Shown: positions 34,736 to 47,489, counted from the stretch's first letter. The stretch: 64,000 nucleotides of DNA from Anseranas semipalmata (GCA_013399115.1 VXAA01001397.1:33136-97135); one strand, 5' to 3'. Translations and numbers: made by a program. Notes: generated by a model from the sequence alone, not told the origin.

Positions 34736-35619
34736 CCAGGGATTTGTTTTTCCAGAGTAAGTAATCATTGATTCATTGATTTATATTGAAGAAATAGTTG
34801 TACCTGTGGTGGTGTTTTGCTGTTTAATATCTCTTGGTAATTTCTGTTCTTGTTGTTGTTTCTGTTAACTTAGCTGTTTTGTTTTATTTTTTCCACCAAC
34901 CATTCCAGGCTTCAGTGTCTACACTGCGTAGTGGCAAATATTTCAGCAATTCACTGTGAGGTTTTGTGGAAGAAGTATCTCCCATTTGTCTTTGCAATTT
35001 TGTCTACATATGTCATTTGACCCCTCCAGTTGTTTGGGGAGAAAGCATGAGCAGTCAGTTTATAGACACCCTTTCCAGCTCACTTGTGCTTTCCTACACC
35101 TGCCAGTTGTTTTTGTATGGGCTAAAGAATAAGCTTGGTTATCTTTCTGGTAAACATCATGCCACACCTTTGCACAGGACATTTGAGACTCAAATTAAAG
35201 CTCATTTTCCCACCACGCTGCAGTGGCTGAAGTGTCTCGATGGCTCCAATAACCTTTTATGCTACTGCATTGTAGTCTTCAAGGGTGTATATATTCAAAC
35301 CTTCAGTCAAGCTCCCAGGACTCAAATACTAATACTGGCCTCAGGTGAGGCCTGCACAGCAGGCTCCCCACTGTGGTGGGAGAGGAACAGCAAGGCCTCA
35401 CATGCTGCCGTGTTGGTGTTGGCTGCCTCAGGACTGGACACAGCTTGGGCAGAATAAGAGAAGGAAAGAGGATTGAAAGAAGAAAGATGAGAAGGAAAAA
35501 TCAGGGATATTTGTGTGTGTGTGTGGAGGCATCTCCCGGGAGAGGTGATCACCCCACAGAGGGAGGACTCAGAGTTCAGACTGTCAGGTGGGAAGTGCCT
35601 GTGACTTCATTTGCCCAAA
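34736..35619. other. unique sequence with a long chance frame
   Basis: A 163-codon plus-strand frame (34966-35457) shows no domain and no splice context, so it is not called a gene. A (GT)7 run is at 35512-35525 and a GGCCTCA-GG-TGAGGCC inverted repeat at 35337-35352. Confidence 0.4.
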
Positions 35620-35960
35620 TTGGATCAAGCCCCTTTCAGCAGAGAGCCAGGACTGATGGCATGGCAGGAGCTGTAATCGCTTTATCCCCTGCTGACAGAT
35701 CCAGTGGAGTTGGTGAATCAGGGTCCTCAGGCGACCTAATCTGCAAAACAGGCAGGATCGTGCTTTGCCTGTGGCAAGAGTAGGCTCACTGCGGGCTCTC
35801 AGGTGATTAGATTCCAGCACCAGTTACACAAGCCTGATGTGAGCTCTTTGCAGCCCTGTCTGTAGCTTCAGCTTATTTAAGGAGAATTCCAGCATCACTG
35901 GCACTCCAGCGGCGTGGAGCTTGGTGCAGGCAGCAAAGCCTGCCTGCCAGCCTGCCTAGA
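35620..35960. promoter_or_regulatory. enhancer-like patch with repeated TAATC sites, unproven
   Basis: TAATC cores of the OTX/PITX type occur at 35674, 35737 and, inverted (GATTAG), at 35805. A TGACAG (MEIS/TGIF type) word lies at 35693-35698. The patch has more CpG than its neighbours, and no repeat was recognised over it. This is motif reading only. Confidence 0.2.
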
Positions 35961-38900
35961 CATGTTGGGGGCTCATGTGTGTTGATCTGTGTGCTACTGT
36001 AGAAGTAGTGCTAGCCACGTCCAGCTGGCTTTAGTGTCTCCAGTACATCACTGCACAACGGATATATGACCATCAGAGGAGGCGAGAAGCATGCAATACT
36101 CTGTTCTGCAAAACTGTGTGAACCAAGTGTCTCCGGCTGCAAAGGAGTTCCCTCTTCTCAGCTCAGTTCTTCTGTTTTAACAAAGATGTGCCATCAGGTT
36201 GCCAAGGACTTGTCCGCTTCACTGTCCTGATTTCTGCTGAGGGAACTTCTGCCAGGTTTGCAACCTAGGCAGCTTTATTGTTGTCAAATTCTTCCTGTGT
36301 TTCCTTTTCCTGGAATGAAAATAATGATAATCAATTACGTTGCTGGCAATTGCTATAGATAGAGTAGGAAAAAAAAAAAAAAAAGATTTAGTCTTCTCAG
36401 GAGTCTCAAGGATTGAGACTAAACAAGATAAATGGCTCTCAGTTTCCTGACACTTTTTCGTCTGTTCTTGCATAAGCCAAATTGTGGTGGTTGGATGACA
36501 TTGCTGTACTTGTTCACATTGCAACTTTTCTTCTGAAGGGCTGTTTTTTAGTTCCTCAGGAGAAATAGACTTTGCTTAGAGTCTTATACTCTTCACAAAG
36601 CTGAATTTCATTACATGAAAATCATGATTATTACTGTTAAAACCACTGCTCACAACCAAGAATCAAGCCTGGATCTTTGATCTGAAGTCAGATGCTTGAA
36701 AACCTCTCCGGTCTGATAGCTGATTTATTTTCTCTATAGAGTGAAGGGTGGGTGCACGGAGTTGATCAGCAGAAGGATTGGTACCAAATCCTTCCAGCAG
36801 GGCCTTGCATGCTAGCTGCTGGTGAGCTCTCCTTTCACTACAGATTGGGGCATAGACCAATTATCTGTGTTGAGGAAGCTCGATTCAGGGACAGGACCTC
36901 TAAAGTGCTTGGCATTGCAACACGAAGATAAGTGCTGCCCCCTAGAATTTTCAGGCTCCATAACCAATCTTTCTGCTACTGATAAAAACAGGAATGTCGT
37001 CACTGAATTCCACAGAAATAGAATCCAGGCAAAAGCGATTTTCCTCTGTTTCTGGAATGCACCGAGAAAACTGTGTCCTTCATCCCAGCCTAAAAAGCTA
37101 TAATAATTAGCAAGAAACTGTTTGTATCTCTGTGCTAAATTTGCAAAATGAAAACCCAATATACCTAGAGATGATCTGGGGAATTACAAGAATATTTGTA
37201 TTTTTCTGTTTCAGTCATTACGTCTTTGCAAAAAGCAGAGGACACAGTGTGTGTGTGGCAGGGGACAGTAGGGATGGGGTATGGATCTGCACAGAGATGT
37301 TCCCACTTGACCTGTCCCTCTGGCCCTTTGATCCTTAGCTCTCAGACTGTTTGTTCAGCAGTTGGGGTTCCTGAGTAAACAGACGATCCCAACGGTACGG
37401 GTAGACACTTCTACCAACGGAGTGATGGAAATGATGACTCAAAAAGCTCTCTAGACTGAGAATTCAGCTTTGAACAGGTATATGAAACTATATGCATTTC
37501 AACAGGTCTATGTTTTCATTACTGAGGCTTGGCTCAGCTCTGGCCCACTGATCCAGACAGGCACTACATCATCATGGTGTTACAGAGGGATGCATCGTTA
37601 TACTGCAACCAAAAAAAAAAAAAAAAAATTATCTTTATTCTCTTCATTTTTTGTAGGATAGCCAAAATGAGAAAAATTGTCATGCTCCATTTGGTCCTTT
37701 AGAAACATTTATTGTTTGGAACTCTGGCAGCGCTAACAAGGCTTTTCTGACTGTTCCAATTTTCACCTCTGGGCAGGATTATTCATGTTTCTGCTTTTCT
37801 GGGAACATCTTCTATCTTTCCCATCCAGAAGGATATTCTACTCCTTAATGAGCTGCTGATAGGAAGCTTCAGATTGGTATTCTCAGCTTCTGATCAAGAG
37901 GTGATCTGGACTTACGGTGGCTTTGGAAGTTCCTGCAAGTAGTAGCCACTATAAGGATTCATATGCCAAGGAAATGTACCTTGTCTGGCTTCCTTGTTTC
38001 AAAATTCATGAGCAGTTAATAGAAAATACAGAATGAAAATAGCATTTTTAGTTGCTGTAGGGAAGGGAAGCTTTCTAATGACGGGATGAGATCAATATTA
38101 TAGAGAACATTATGTTTGTTTAAGACTGAATAGAAATGTTTTCCTACGGACCAAATTCCCATGGAGGAAGTTCACTTCTGGTAGGGTGTTTCAAATTGAG
38201 TTCTGCTTCTGGGAATTGAGTGGTGAAGAAAATAGAAGGGAGGAGAGAAAGAGAAAGTGAAAAGGAGACTAATTAAATAATTATTTCAATGAGGCCAGTG
38301 TGGTAATGAGCTCCAGATGTTTGGGATTCCACGGACAGTCTCTGAACTGGAGAAGCAATGGTGGGTGTATATATGTTTGTTTACTTCTCCCACCCTAAGT
38401 CTGACTACTGCTTTCTCTAAAAGCCAATGAAGAACAGGCCTCTCCTAAAATACCCCTTGGATTTGCCTCTCCGCTCCAGATTCTGATCTGAGTTACTCTA
38501 GGCCAATGTAACCCATGAAGGCAGTGGCAATAATCCAGGTATGTTCTGGCACAATTGAAAACGCAGCTTGGCCTTCACTCTGTAAATAGTCTGTTCACAA
38601 TGAAACAACAAATGAGCACATGAGCCCATACTCACAGCTAGCTGGGGCCCCATCTGGATCTTTGAATCTCTTTTAAATAGGTGCAAATCAGGAGCAGAAC
38701 AAAAATATTACAATATGGAAAATTATAGCAGAATTAACCTTGGCCAACTAATGTTTTTATGCAAGATATAGAACAATATGAATAACAAAGAAGTTCGGCT
38801 ATGTACCTATTTTTGAATTGTGTGGTTTAGAAAAAAATGAATTCCTCATCCTCTCCATGTCTGATGTGACAACAGTCACTACAGGATGTCATCCTTTTAG

Positions 38901-41900
38901 ATATCTATTTTCAGTTCTACTGCTTCAGGGGCATGACAAAGCCTGTGAGCTGTTCAGGGCTTATGCAGAGCAAGTGAGGTCATTCTCAATGACCTAGTGG
39001 AAGACCCCACTTTGTTGATAGCAAAATACTTTCCAAAAATTTCCCAGGTCTGAAAAGTATACTTCAGGGGGGAAGGGGGGGGGGAATATAGGAACAGTAT
39101 CAGGATGGCCATTTTTATTTGGTTGGTTAGTTGTTGTTGTTTTAATGAAGAAATCACTAAAGTCTGTTATTTTAACTTAAGGATTACAATAAATCACTTT
39201 GAGTGAGAGGAAATGTCTCATTTTTGTGAAATTTCATTTTTTGGGTGTTTTGTTATTGTTTTGGCCCGCAACAAGTTGTTCCCCCAACACCCTGCTGGGC
39301 AATGGAATGTCTTTGAAACATATCCAGCGATTTGCCCTGCCTTCTTTGGAAAACTTTTCTGTATCAGTGGGTTTGTGGAGAATGGTAGCAGTGCTGCTCC
39401 CATGTGGCACCAAAACCTATTAAGTATTCTGAGCTGCACTCAGTCCCACAGGAGGACGTCTCTACATTTCTGCTGCCTGGATTCTAAGATGCTGAATACC
39501 ATACATCTTACATGGCACTGGGTATCTAATGATACCAGGCAAAGTTCTCATATTTCTCCATTTCAAACTCCAATTCCTCTTAGGAACTTCCAGATGCTAC
39601 CACATATCCGCATAGTTCTCAGTAAGAGAAGAAAACAAAGTGGAAGAGATGACAATGTGATTTGTCAAGCAACAAGGGCTGTAAGCACTTAAGAGAATGA
39701 GGCTAGGGTTTCTGACCAAGTTTTATCCACACCATAGGACAGCACTCTGGCAGCTCCCGACCTATGGGTGCCATTTTGGTCCTGCTTATGTTGTTAGCCT
39801 CACCCTCTTTCCCCCTTCTCCCACAGCCTGCAAGAATAAAAGTTGTTCCTCCCCAACCAGCAGAAGGGCTCAGCCCCTGGCACCTATCAGACCGGAGAAG
39901 AAGAGCTACAGTGGCGGTGTCCGGTCCTGATGACATACAGCCTGGATTCTCTGCAAAATACTTGTGAAGCTATCTGTCCTTTGCTCGGCTGAATACTGAG
40001 GAAGGGTGGCATAAACACCAGCATTGCCAGCTGAACTGCACTTCACAATGACGCATCAGAGGATTCAATCTATTATTACCCGATGCATATTAATATTTTC
40101 AGTGTTTCAGGCAATGAATCCTGCCAAGAGGATATACTAGAGGATTGCACTGTCAAGTGGAAAGACTGGTTTACTTTTCTCATCTTAAAATCATATGGTT
40201 CTTTATCACCTTCTCCTTGGCCTCATTCAGGGTTTATGAGAGGGAATTCGGCCAGAGGTCTGAGAGGCTTTGCTGCTCTCAGCATTGCTATCTATTTTCA
40301 AATCCTCTGTTCATTGATGTGTGCATTAAGCATGAATGTATTCCATGAGAGAGGAAGCCGTGGTGAAATCTTTTTTTCCCTTTTCTTTTTTGTCCTGGCT
40401 GTAATACTCCCCAAAAGACTTAGGATCTTAAACTCTTCCCCTCTTACTGGCTTACCTTGAAAACAATTAAAAATAAAATGTATTTGGAAGATACATCCAC
40501 AGTCGTATCAAAAAGGACACAGATGAGTCAGATCCTCATCTAGTATTTTTGTCTTGGTTTCCAATATCATTGAATTGCCATCAGTCTCAACCTGGAAATA
40601 TTTTTCTGTGTCATTTTCCCACTGTTCTAGTCACTACACTCCTTGTTTCTCCTGCTTCTGTTGTTATCACTTGTTGTTATCACTGCTCATCACGTGCAAA
40701 AGAGGATCTTTGAGGAAAAATGGCGTTTTTTTCCCTTGCATTTGTGCACAGGTTCACAGGACTTTGGATCCATTTAGGGTCTCAGGAGATTGATATAAAT
40801 TGGAATAGGTACTTGTAATACTGAGTAGGTTTAGGCTAAGAAAATTTCCACCAAGAAGATCATTTAGCCAAAAATAAATAAAATAAAATGTAACTGCATG
40901 GCCTTTGTCCTTTCCATTTCCCAAAACAGGCTCTTGGCTGTTTACTTCCCCACAGAAATGCCACATGAGCTGGGGACCCAGGAAGAGAAAACTTCTGAGT
41001 TGCTCCTCAGTGCTGAAAGCTTCCAACAAATGGCACAAAGAGATTTTTTCTCTACTTGCTTTCAGAAGATTTGTTTCAGTGGAGATGATGCCTTTCTGAG
41101 CCAAACAAACAGATAAATAAATGGCAAAAAAAAAAAAAAAAAAAAGAGGAATATTACCTTTTGCAAAAAGTTTGGTGGAAGAACACAAATCCATTGATCA
41201 CTGCCTATCTCTTGATCAGCAGATGGTTCCACTTCTGCGACTCTCAAAAGTGAAAACGCAGGCATAGGCTTATTATTATGCACTGGAGTTCTCCTGGTTT
41301 TATTTCAATGCTATAAAGAGTTTTGCAAGAATGAACTGGAATCCCACAGTGTCATATTCTGGGCATTGATCTTCCTTACATAAGTAAAGCAGCTGTTCTC
41401 AACAAGTTCTAGGTGCAGATCTTCAAGGTCCTAAGGACGCCAGGATGTGCCTGTAGCGGGCTTTGGCTAACTGGACCAGTGTGCTTACTTTGCTAATGTC
41501 AGGAGGTTAACTCTCCATTACTGCTACCTCTACAAAGTGGGGTTCAGAGTCTGGAGGCAGCTATTGGCTGGAAATCCTAGATGGCTCTCCAGGACTCTTC
41601 TGAGCTCCTCAGCCTAGGCTTGCATCTAGGGGGAGAGGCAGAATCCATCCTGTCACCTCACTGTTCATTTTCTTGCAGCAGGTCTGGGAGGCTGAGACAC
41701 ATAAAGGATGGGGACAATAGGAAAAGACAGGAATGAAGGGGCTTGCAGCTGGCTACAGGCAGATAAACCTGAGGAGGTGGGTGGGCAGGAGACAAAATTC
41801 CTGCAAAACTCAACAGATTGCTCTCAACCCTCTCCAGCCTTCTAGCCTTTCTCCTCTCCCTGACCCCTTCCCTCACATGCCATAACCTTCCAGCCCACTG

Positions 41901-42734
41901 AGCTGCCACCCCTACACATCCCTTCCCACCTACCCTTTCTCTCCTGAGCCAGCCCTTGCCTTTACTGAAGCACCATGAGAGGTCACAGTGCCACAGCTGG
42001 AGGAGCCGTTTGCTCGCAGAGCACCACGCAGTGATACCAGCCAGTTCCTGGAAGCTGAATAGCCATGTAATCCTGGCACCCTGCCCGGGGTAATTAGTGC
42101 AATGTCTCAAGGCTAATTGGGTTGGGCTGCTAACTGGTGCGAAGGAGGCAAAGGACTCCTCTTCCCCAGCACATCTGCCTCCCTGCCCTCGCCCTGCTGC
42201 TGGTCTGTTCCCTGATGAGGTCGTTAGGAAACTCACCTGACATCAACAGGCGGGAACCAGCTACAGCACCAGCTGCCTATAGCTATTTTTATTGTATGCA
42301 GAGCAAATGCTTGTGAAAAATATAAACAGTAGGAAGTGTAATAGTAAGCAGTTGGTCTCCCCACCCCCCCTTTTTTTTTTTGAGCTTGGCCACAGATACT
42401 TTTCAGAGGAAAGGCCTGGAAACAAAAGGAAAGAAAGCAGATGAGGGGATGTCACAGAAGGTCAGGGAGCCTCCCACCTAATTTTAGTGCTGCTGTAGGC
42501 GTTTTATGAATGGACTTTGAGGACAAGTGGGAGGGTGTCAGAGGGAAGATGCATTTGTGGAAGTTATGAGGGAATCTGAAGGGGACTGGTTGTATTCTAA
42601 ATTTATGGGAAAGAGGCAGGTAGAAGGAAAAGGAACAGTTCAGAGCAGTCCCTAAGTGCTGGTAAGTTCGCAGTCTTTTTCCTTGGGTGGGAAAGTGTAA
42701 GGCTTTATCCTGTCTTGGCTGTGTTTCTCAAGGC
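35961..42734. other. long unique non-coding stretch
   Basis: No gene is recognised. The longest frames (39213-39692 plus, 41658-42236 minus, 40754-41194 minus) have no domain and no flanking splice pattern. A16 at 36369-36384, A18 at 37611-37628 and A20 at 41126-41145 are homopolymers. A G-rich tract lies at 39067-39084. The patch 42080-42130 has GTAATTAGTG and GCTAATTGGG, two homeodomain-type sites about 30 bp apart. C7-T11 is at 42364-42381. Confidence 0.45.
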
Positions 42735-42810
42735 AAGGCCTGGTCTAGCTCCCCTTGAAGTCAATGGAGAGAATCCCATTGACGTCAGTGGGACTTGGGT
42801 CTGTGCCATA
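42735..42810. repeat. ancient palindromic interspersed repeat, copy 3
   Basis: CCTTGAAGTCAATGGAGAG is followed by ATCCCATTGACGTCAGTGGG. The two are near reverse complements of each other, with GGCCTGGTC on the left and GGGTCTGTGCC on the right. It has the same plan as the copies near 0.1, 16.3 and 62.9 kb. Confidence 0.55.
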
Positions 42811-43018
42811 ATTACTGGAAAGACCCTCAGCCTAAATGAAGAAATGTCTGCAGCCATACATAGCTCCATTCCAGGTTAAAAATAAAAATAAAAAGCGTAG
42901 TTCCAAGTTTAACATCCCCAGAACTGTAAATAGATGTCTCTTCCCCCATCACAGACGCAGCACTGTTCAGATTGACTGTGGGTATCTTATGCAGCCAAAT
43001 GGCTTGAGTTTTCCCCCA

Positions 43019-43230
43019 AGGCATAGAAATAAAAATAAATAAATAAAATAAAATAAAAACGAAGAAGTAGAAAGCAAAGAAGAAGAAGAGAAGAAAAAGA
43101 AGCCATGGTAACAAATCCTCTTGCAGCCCAGACAGAAAATTTACTGGACTATTTCATAAGGTCTGGCCTTCCGGAAAAANNNNNNNNNNNNNGGAAAAAA
43201 AAAAAAAAAAAAGCAAAGAAAGAAAAAGAA
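43019..43230. repeat. A-rich low-complexity DNA spanning a small gap
   Basis: AAAT and AAAAT units (43025-43060) pass into GAA-rich sequence (43060-43105), and after the gap into a poly(A) and AAAG-rich tract. Confidence 0.85.
43180..43192. other. assembly gap, 13 N
   Basis: The same word GGAAAAA stands on both sides of the N run, so the two edges may overlap and the gap may be artificial. Confidence 0.95.
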
Positions 43231-43283
43231 CACAAAAAACCAAACACATCTATTATCTGGGAGATGTAAAAGTTTATTTCATG

Positions 43284-43322
43284 GTTTTGTTTGTTTGTTT
43301 GTTTGTTTGTTTGTTTGTTTTT
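43284..43322. repeat. (TTTG)n microsatellite
   Basis: About nine TTTG units, nearly perfect. Confidence 0.95.
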
Positions 43323-44644
43323 GAGAATGATCAGCTGAGGGAGTAGCTGCATGAGGTCTGCTGCATGAGGTACTTCTCCAAATGTAACATCTAAGAAGCA
43401 AGGGTCTGCAGCCCTGACTCGCACACTTTGCTTTGGCTCGTTCTTGGTGGTAAGAATGTCTACATCCAGAAAGTGAGGATCAGCACATCAGTGTGTTTGT
43501 TGCTGTCCTGACAAGCAAGTTACATGTACCAGAAGCCAGACCCTCGGCTGGGGCAAGTTGCTAGCGTCCCCTGTACTCCTCCACTACTCCCCTCCTCCTC
43601 TCATCTCCCCTTCGTACACATGGCTGACACATGCGGCTTCACCTGCTACCCATGGAAATACTGGCAAAAAAACGCCCCACGTTTCTCTTGATACCTGATG
43701 TGTGTAGGCCTAGAAAGAGGGTCAGTAACCTTGCATCATCCCACACCTTGCACTGAGGCAGGACACAGTGTGACCCGAATGAACAGACATGAGCAGGAAG
43801 CTGCTGGGTCGTAGACATTTACACTATGCTGTCCCACAGGGAAAGCCCTGCCCTGCAATCACATCCTGGAAGCATATTTGCTGATGAAGCTAGCAAGTGG
43901 ATTCACTTGGATTTGCTGGGGTTGCCTGGTGTTATTTTATTATGAAAAAGCATGAATTAATGGCGAGGCTGTAACTGCTGCTTGAAGGCAGGGTCTGTTT
44001 GTTTTGGTTTGTAACTCCATTCACTTGGCCAGATAGTTTGATCTGCTGATGCCTGTGGAGCTGTTTTGAATGTGTAACCACTAGTGTAACATCCTCTGGT
44101 TATTGTGAAATACCATTTGTGAAAACTTCTTTTATTAAACCATTGCTTAACAGGGAAACTGAAACACTCTTACTAATCATCTCATGCTCTCCTGTTGGTC
44201 TATCTGTGGAAGCTGTCTCCTGGGATTTCCTCTCTAGCATGAACACATCACAATCCCCCTGGAAAGCAAAGGAGCTTTCACTGTTAACTCCTCAGGTTTT
44301 GGATCAGTCCCCCGAGAACTATTCTGACATTCAAACCTGGCAGAAGGACAGTGTTTTTTTTCTGTCTGTGCCAGTTATTAGTATGTATATGTTGATATTC
44401 ATGTCGTAGGAAACAATAAGTACACATGTCTGAATTCTTCCTTTCTCCACAGTCTGATACAGCCCTTGTCTGCATGGTGCAAAGCAGGTGCAGACAGATG
44501 GGAATGTCTTACAGACTGAGAGCAACGGTGCAGATAGAATCACTACACCTGTAGGACTCGGGCAGTCACGCTGAGGAGTGTGAATCACAGAAGAGCAGCT
44601 TACTGCTTGCTGTTTGGTGTCTGCTCCTTTCCCAGCCTTGCTGA
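43323..44644. other. unique non-coding sequence
   Basis: No gene or repeat end is recognised. Confidence 0.45.
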
Positions 44645-45175
44645 GCTGGGTCAGACAGAAGGCCCTTCTCTCACAGGAAAGCTCTTGTTCTTCTATAAGT
44701 GCACTACTCCTTCCCTTCCCTGCTATATCCGGTAATCTTCCAGTTAGTAGTCTGGGGGTCTAACAAACCTTGAAATCTCTGGACCACCCCTGGCAATAAC
44801 TTCTGTACACTTGTAAAAATCCTTTTTGATGTCATTTATCTTTTTTGTCTTCATTGCATTGCAGAGGAATGAATTCCATATTTCTTGCCTTACAGGTGAT
44901 AGATGAAAGCACACTTCTTTTTCTACTTTGGTCTTTATTTTAAAATTGCTGCCTTATACAATTTGTCCTGCCTGAAATGACTGTGTGTCTTACAGCTCCT
45001 CCACTGTGATACACAGCAAATCCTTACCCATTCAGCTTAATTGCATCATTCATTATTTTATAAATGTCTATTACTTCTCCCCTGCATTCAGCATTTTACA
45101 AACTGTCCTACTCTTCTTAGACTCTAAGTATATTTTAGGCTCTTAATCATCCTTTTGATCAGCCCTTTGAGTCAG
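44645..45175 (-). mobile_element. old CR1 LINE, about 530 bp, minus strand
   Basis: GAGCTGGGTCAGACAGAAGG at the left corresponds to the reversed CR1 3' end. Then come AATGAATTCCATATTTCTTG, TTATTTTAAAATTGCTGCC, TTATAAATGTCTATTACTTC and TCTTAATCATCCTTTTGATC, in the order of the reversed 3' UTR and ORF2 end of the older CR1 lineage (for example GTTCCACAGGTT, TTTAAACCTGCTGCC, TTTTATAGACCTCTATCA and CTAATCATTTTTGTTGC). The coding part is decayed beyond translation. Confidence 0.65.
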
Positions 45176-46633
45176 TTTCCACTTTCACAAAATAAAAATA
45201 TCATGATTTTTTTTCCACTGAAGGATGTCGGACTGCTTAACAAACTCAGAAATATCTGAAGATGTCTGATAAAGTAATCTTGTGTGTGGTTTTATTAGTG
45301 TGGTTCCTGAGAAACTGCTATTACAACTGGATATGCACTGTTCCTGCCCCAGTGGATGCTGGAATAGAGATCTGGAAATCTTCTGTCTGAGAAAAACTGA
45401 GGAATTCCTCTTTTCCTTGCCCTCAATCTTTATTTTAGGAAGCAAACAAATTGCTCCCAGCTGGGTGGATCTTTGTTTTCATCTTTCCTGTAGTGCAAGG
45501 CTATTTTAGTTACTACTGTGTCCTGATAAAAGTTTAAAGCTCATAAACTGCAGGTAGCTTAGGAGAATCATATTCATAACAGCATTTAGATGTGTACTTC
45601 AACCTGGTGGGACCGGACTAATTTAAGAGAAACACACTTAAAACTGTAGCTAGTTAGGGTTGCTTTAAATACAGAATGATGTGGAAGAGACTTGATGGAA
45701 GTCAGGCAAAAAAAAAAAGGGGGGGGGGAAATATGTATGTTATGGGAATCTATGTATTAGTCACCTGAAATTTTACCTACTTCTTTGCCATAGATAGAAA
45801 CAAGCCTTTATATTCCTCTTCAGAGATGTGTGAAGTAAATAACTGCAAACTGAAGGGCATCATTTAAAGCATTTTCCCTCCCCTCTGAGGAAACCAAAGG
45901 GGTTAAGTGTACAGCTGATTTCCTGAGGTATTTTGTAATCGCATACTGGATTTGTGTCAAAAAATGTCAACTCCTGCTAAAGCCCCCTAAGAGGCATCCA
46001 CATTTCCTCATTTTGAAGAATTCTTCTCTTTGTGATCTGTTCAGTTTTGAAACCCTGGCTGCAACCCAGCTGGAACATCTGGCTACAGACTCCTTTGAAA
46101 TTCCAGCTCCTGCCTCCCAGGGTCCCCCCTAAAAGTTGCAGCATCAAATATGATAGCAGTAGATTCATCAAGAGCTGGGAGACTCTGCTGTCAGGGAGAG
46201 TGATTAAGAAAAGAAAATTCCCGAGTAAAATTAGAAAATCATATCTTCCCTTTAGATCCCCTCAGGGCTCTTTTTAAATTATTATTATTTTTCCTTTGGT
46301 ACCCACACACCTCATTTATCCAAACACTTCTGTTTACACAATAGCAGGATTTTTCCAATAGCTCTTGGCCTATTTCTCTTTCCTCATCTGACACCATAGT
46401 TCCAAGGAAGTTACTTGGAAAGGATATATTTGAGGCTGACACAAGAGTCATGATGACTCAGTATATTGAAAGGTCAGTGTCATTAAAGCAGTTCTGTTTT
46501 CACTTAGTTGAGTATTACAGCACCTTCTGCAAGCATATCCTAGCTTAGAAATGATATGTGTCAGAAAACAAATGTGCTCAAATCTGAGTCTCATATGTAT
46601 ATTCTGATATCCTAATACATATGTCTAATATCC
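45176..46633. other. unique sequence, one A/G homopolymer junction
   Basis: A11 followed directly by G10 lies at 45708-45728. No gene is recognised. Confidence 0.45.
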
Positions 46634-47489
46634 TGATGGGATGCACCCAGGGGTGCTAAGGGAGCTAGTAGATGTCATTGCAACACCACTTGCTATTGTT
46701 TTTGAAAGGTCTTGGTGACTGGAGGAGGCTCTGGAGGACGGGAAGAAAGCAAATGTCACCTCTGTCTTCAAAAGGATCTGGGGAACTACAATCAGTTCAG
46801 CCTCACATGATTGAGAGAATAATCCTGGAAGCCTTTTCCAAAGATATTAAAGGGTGAGAGTAGTCACTGTCTATTTATGGGTTTACAAAGGGAAAATGAT
46901 GCCTGAACAACCTGATTGCCTTCTAGGATGAGATAATTGGGTTGGTAGATGTGGGGAGAACAGTAACGGTTGTTTATCTTAACTTTGGCAACATTTTCAG
47001 TGCTTTTTCCTATATGGTTCTCACTGACACAATGATGAAGTATGGTCTAGATCAGTGGACAGTGAGGTGGCCTGAAAACTGGCTGAAGTTTTGCAGGCTC
47101 AGAGGGCTGCAAGAAGTGCAGCTGGAAGACAGTAACCATGGATGTGCCCCAGGTACAGATAGTGTGTCCAACACTATAAAACGTCTTCATTAATGGCTTG
47201 CACAATGGGACAGACAGCACCTTCAGCAACTTTGGAGGTCATAAAAAACTGGGAGGAGTGGCTGATACACCAGATGATTGAGCTGCTATCAAGAGAGACC
47301 TCAGCCAGCTGCAGGTATGGGTCAATGTGAAGGTCTTGAAGTTCAGCAAAGAGAAATGCTAAGTCCTGCATCGTGCTTCAGTCCTGGGCAACCTTCTCTA
47401 TGTCACCCGGCTCTGAGCAGAGGGTTGGACTAGATGATCTCCTGAGGTCACTTCCTACCCCAACCATTCTGTGATTCTGTAATTTTGTA
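46634..47489 (+). mobile_element. CR1 LINE with reverse-transcriptase remnant, internally deleted
   Basis: It starts GATGGGATGCACCCAGGGG within ORF2 and keeps recognisable reverse-transcriptase segments: a decayed palm region at about 46940-47090 (VYLNFGNIFSAFSY-like, then TMMKYGLDQWTVRW) and later SNFGGHKKLGGVADTP-like sequence where the family has its FADD-type catalytic motif, here lost. After AGAGAAATGCTAAGTCCTGC (about 47375) it jumps straight to the 3' UTR segment CCTGGGCAACC. The end of ORF2 is therefore deleted. It ends with three octamers at 47466-47489. Frameshifts and stops make it dead. Confidence 0.92.

Noticed and set aside
34966..35457. 163-codon plus-strand frame
   Set aside because: No domain and no splice signals at its ends.
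39213..39692. 159-codon plus-strand frame
   Set aside because: No recognisable motif, and an overlapping frame is equally open.
39700..39965. Possible LTR with AATAAA before a TGT/ACA-like end
   Set aside because: No matching left end, no target duplication, and no familiar LTR words.
41658..42236. 192-codon minus-strand frame
   Set aside because: No domain and no splice or promoter context. Low stop density follows from the GC-richer composition.
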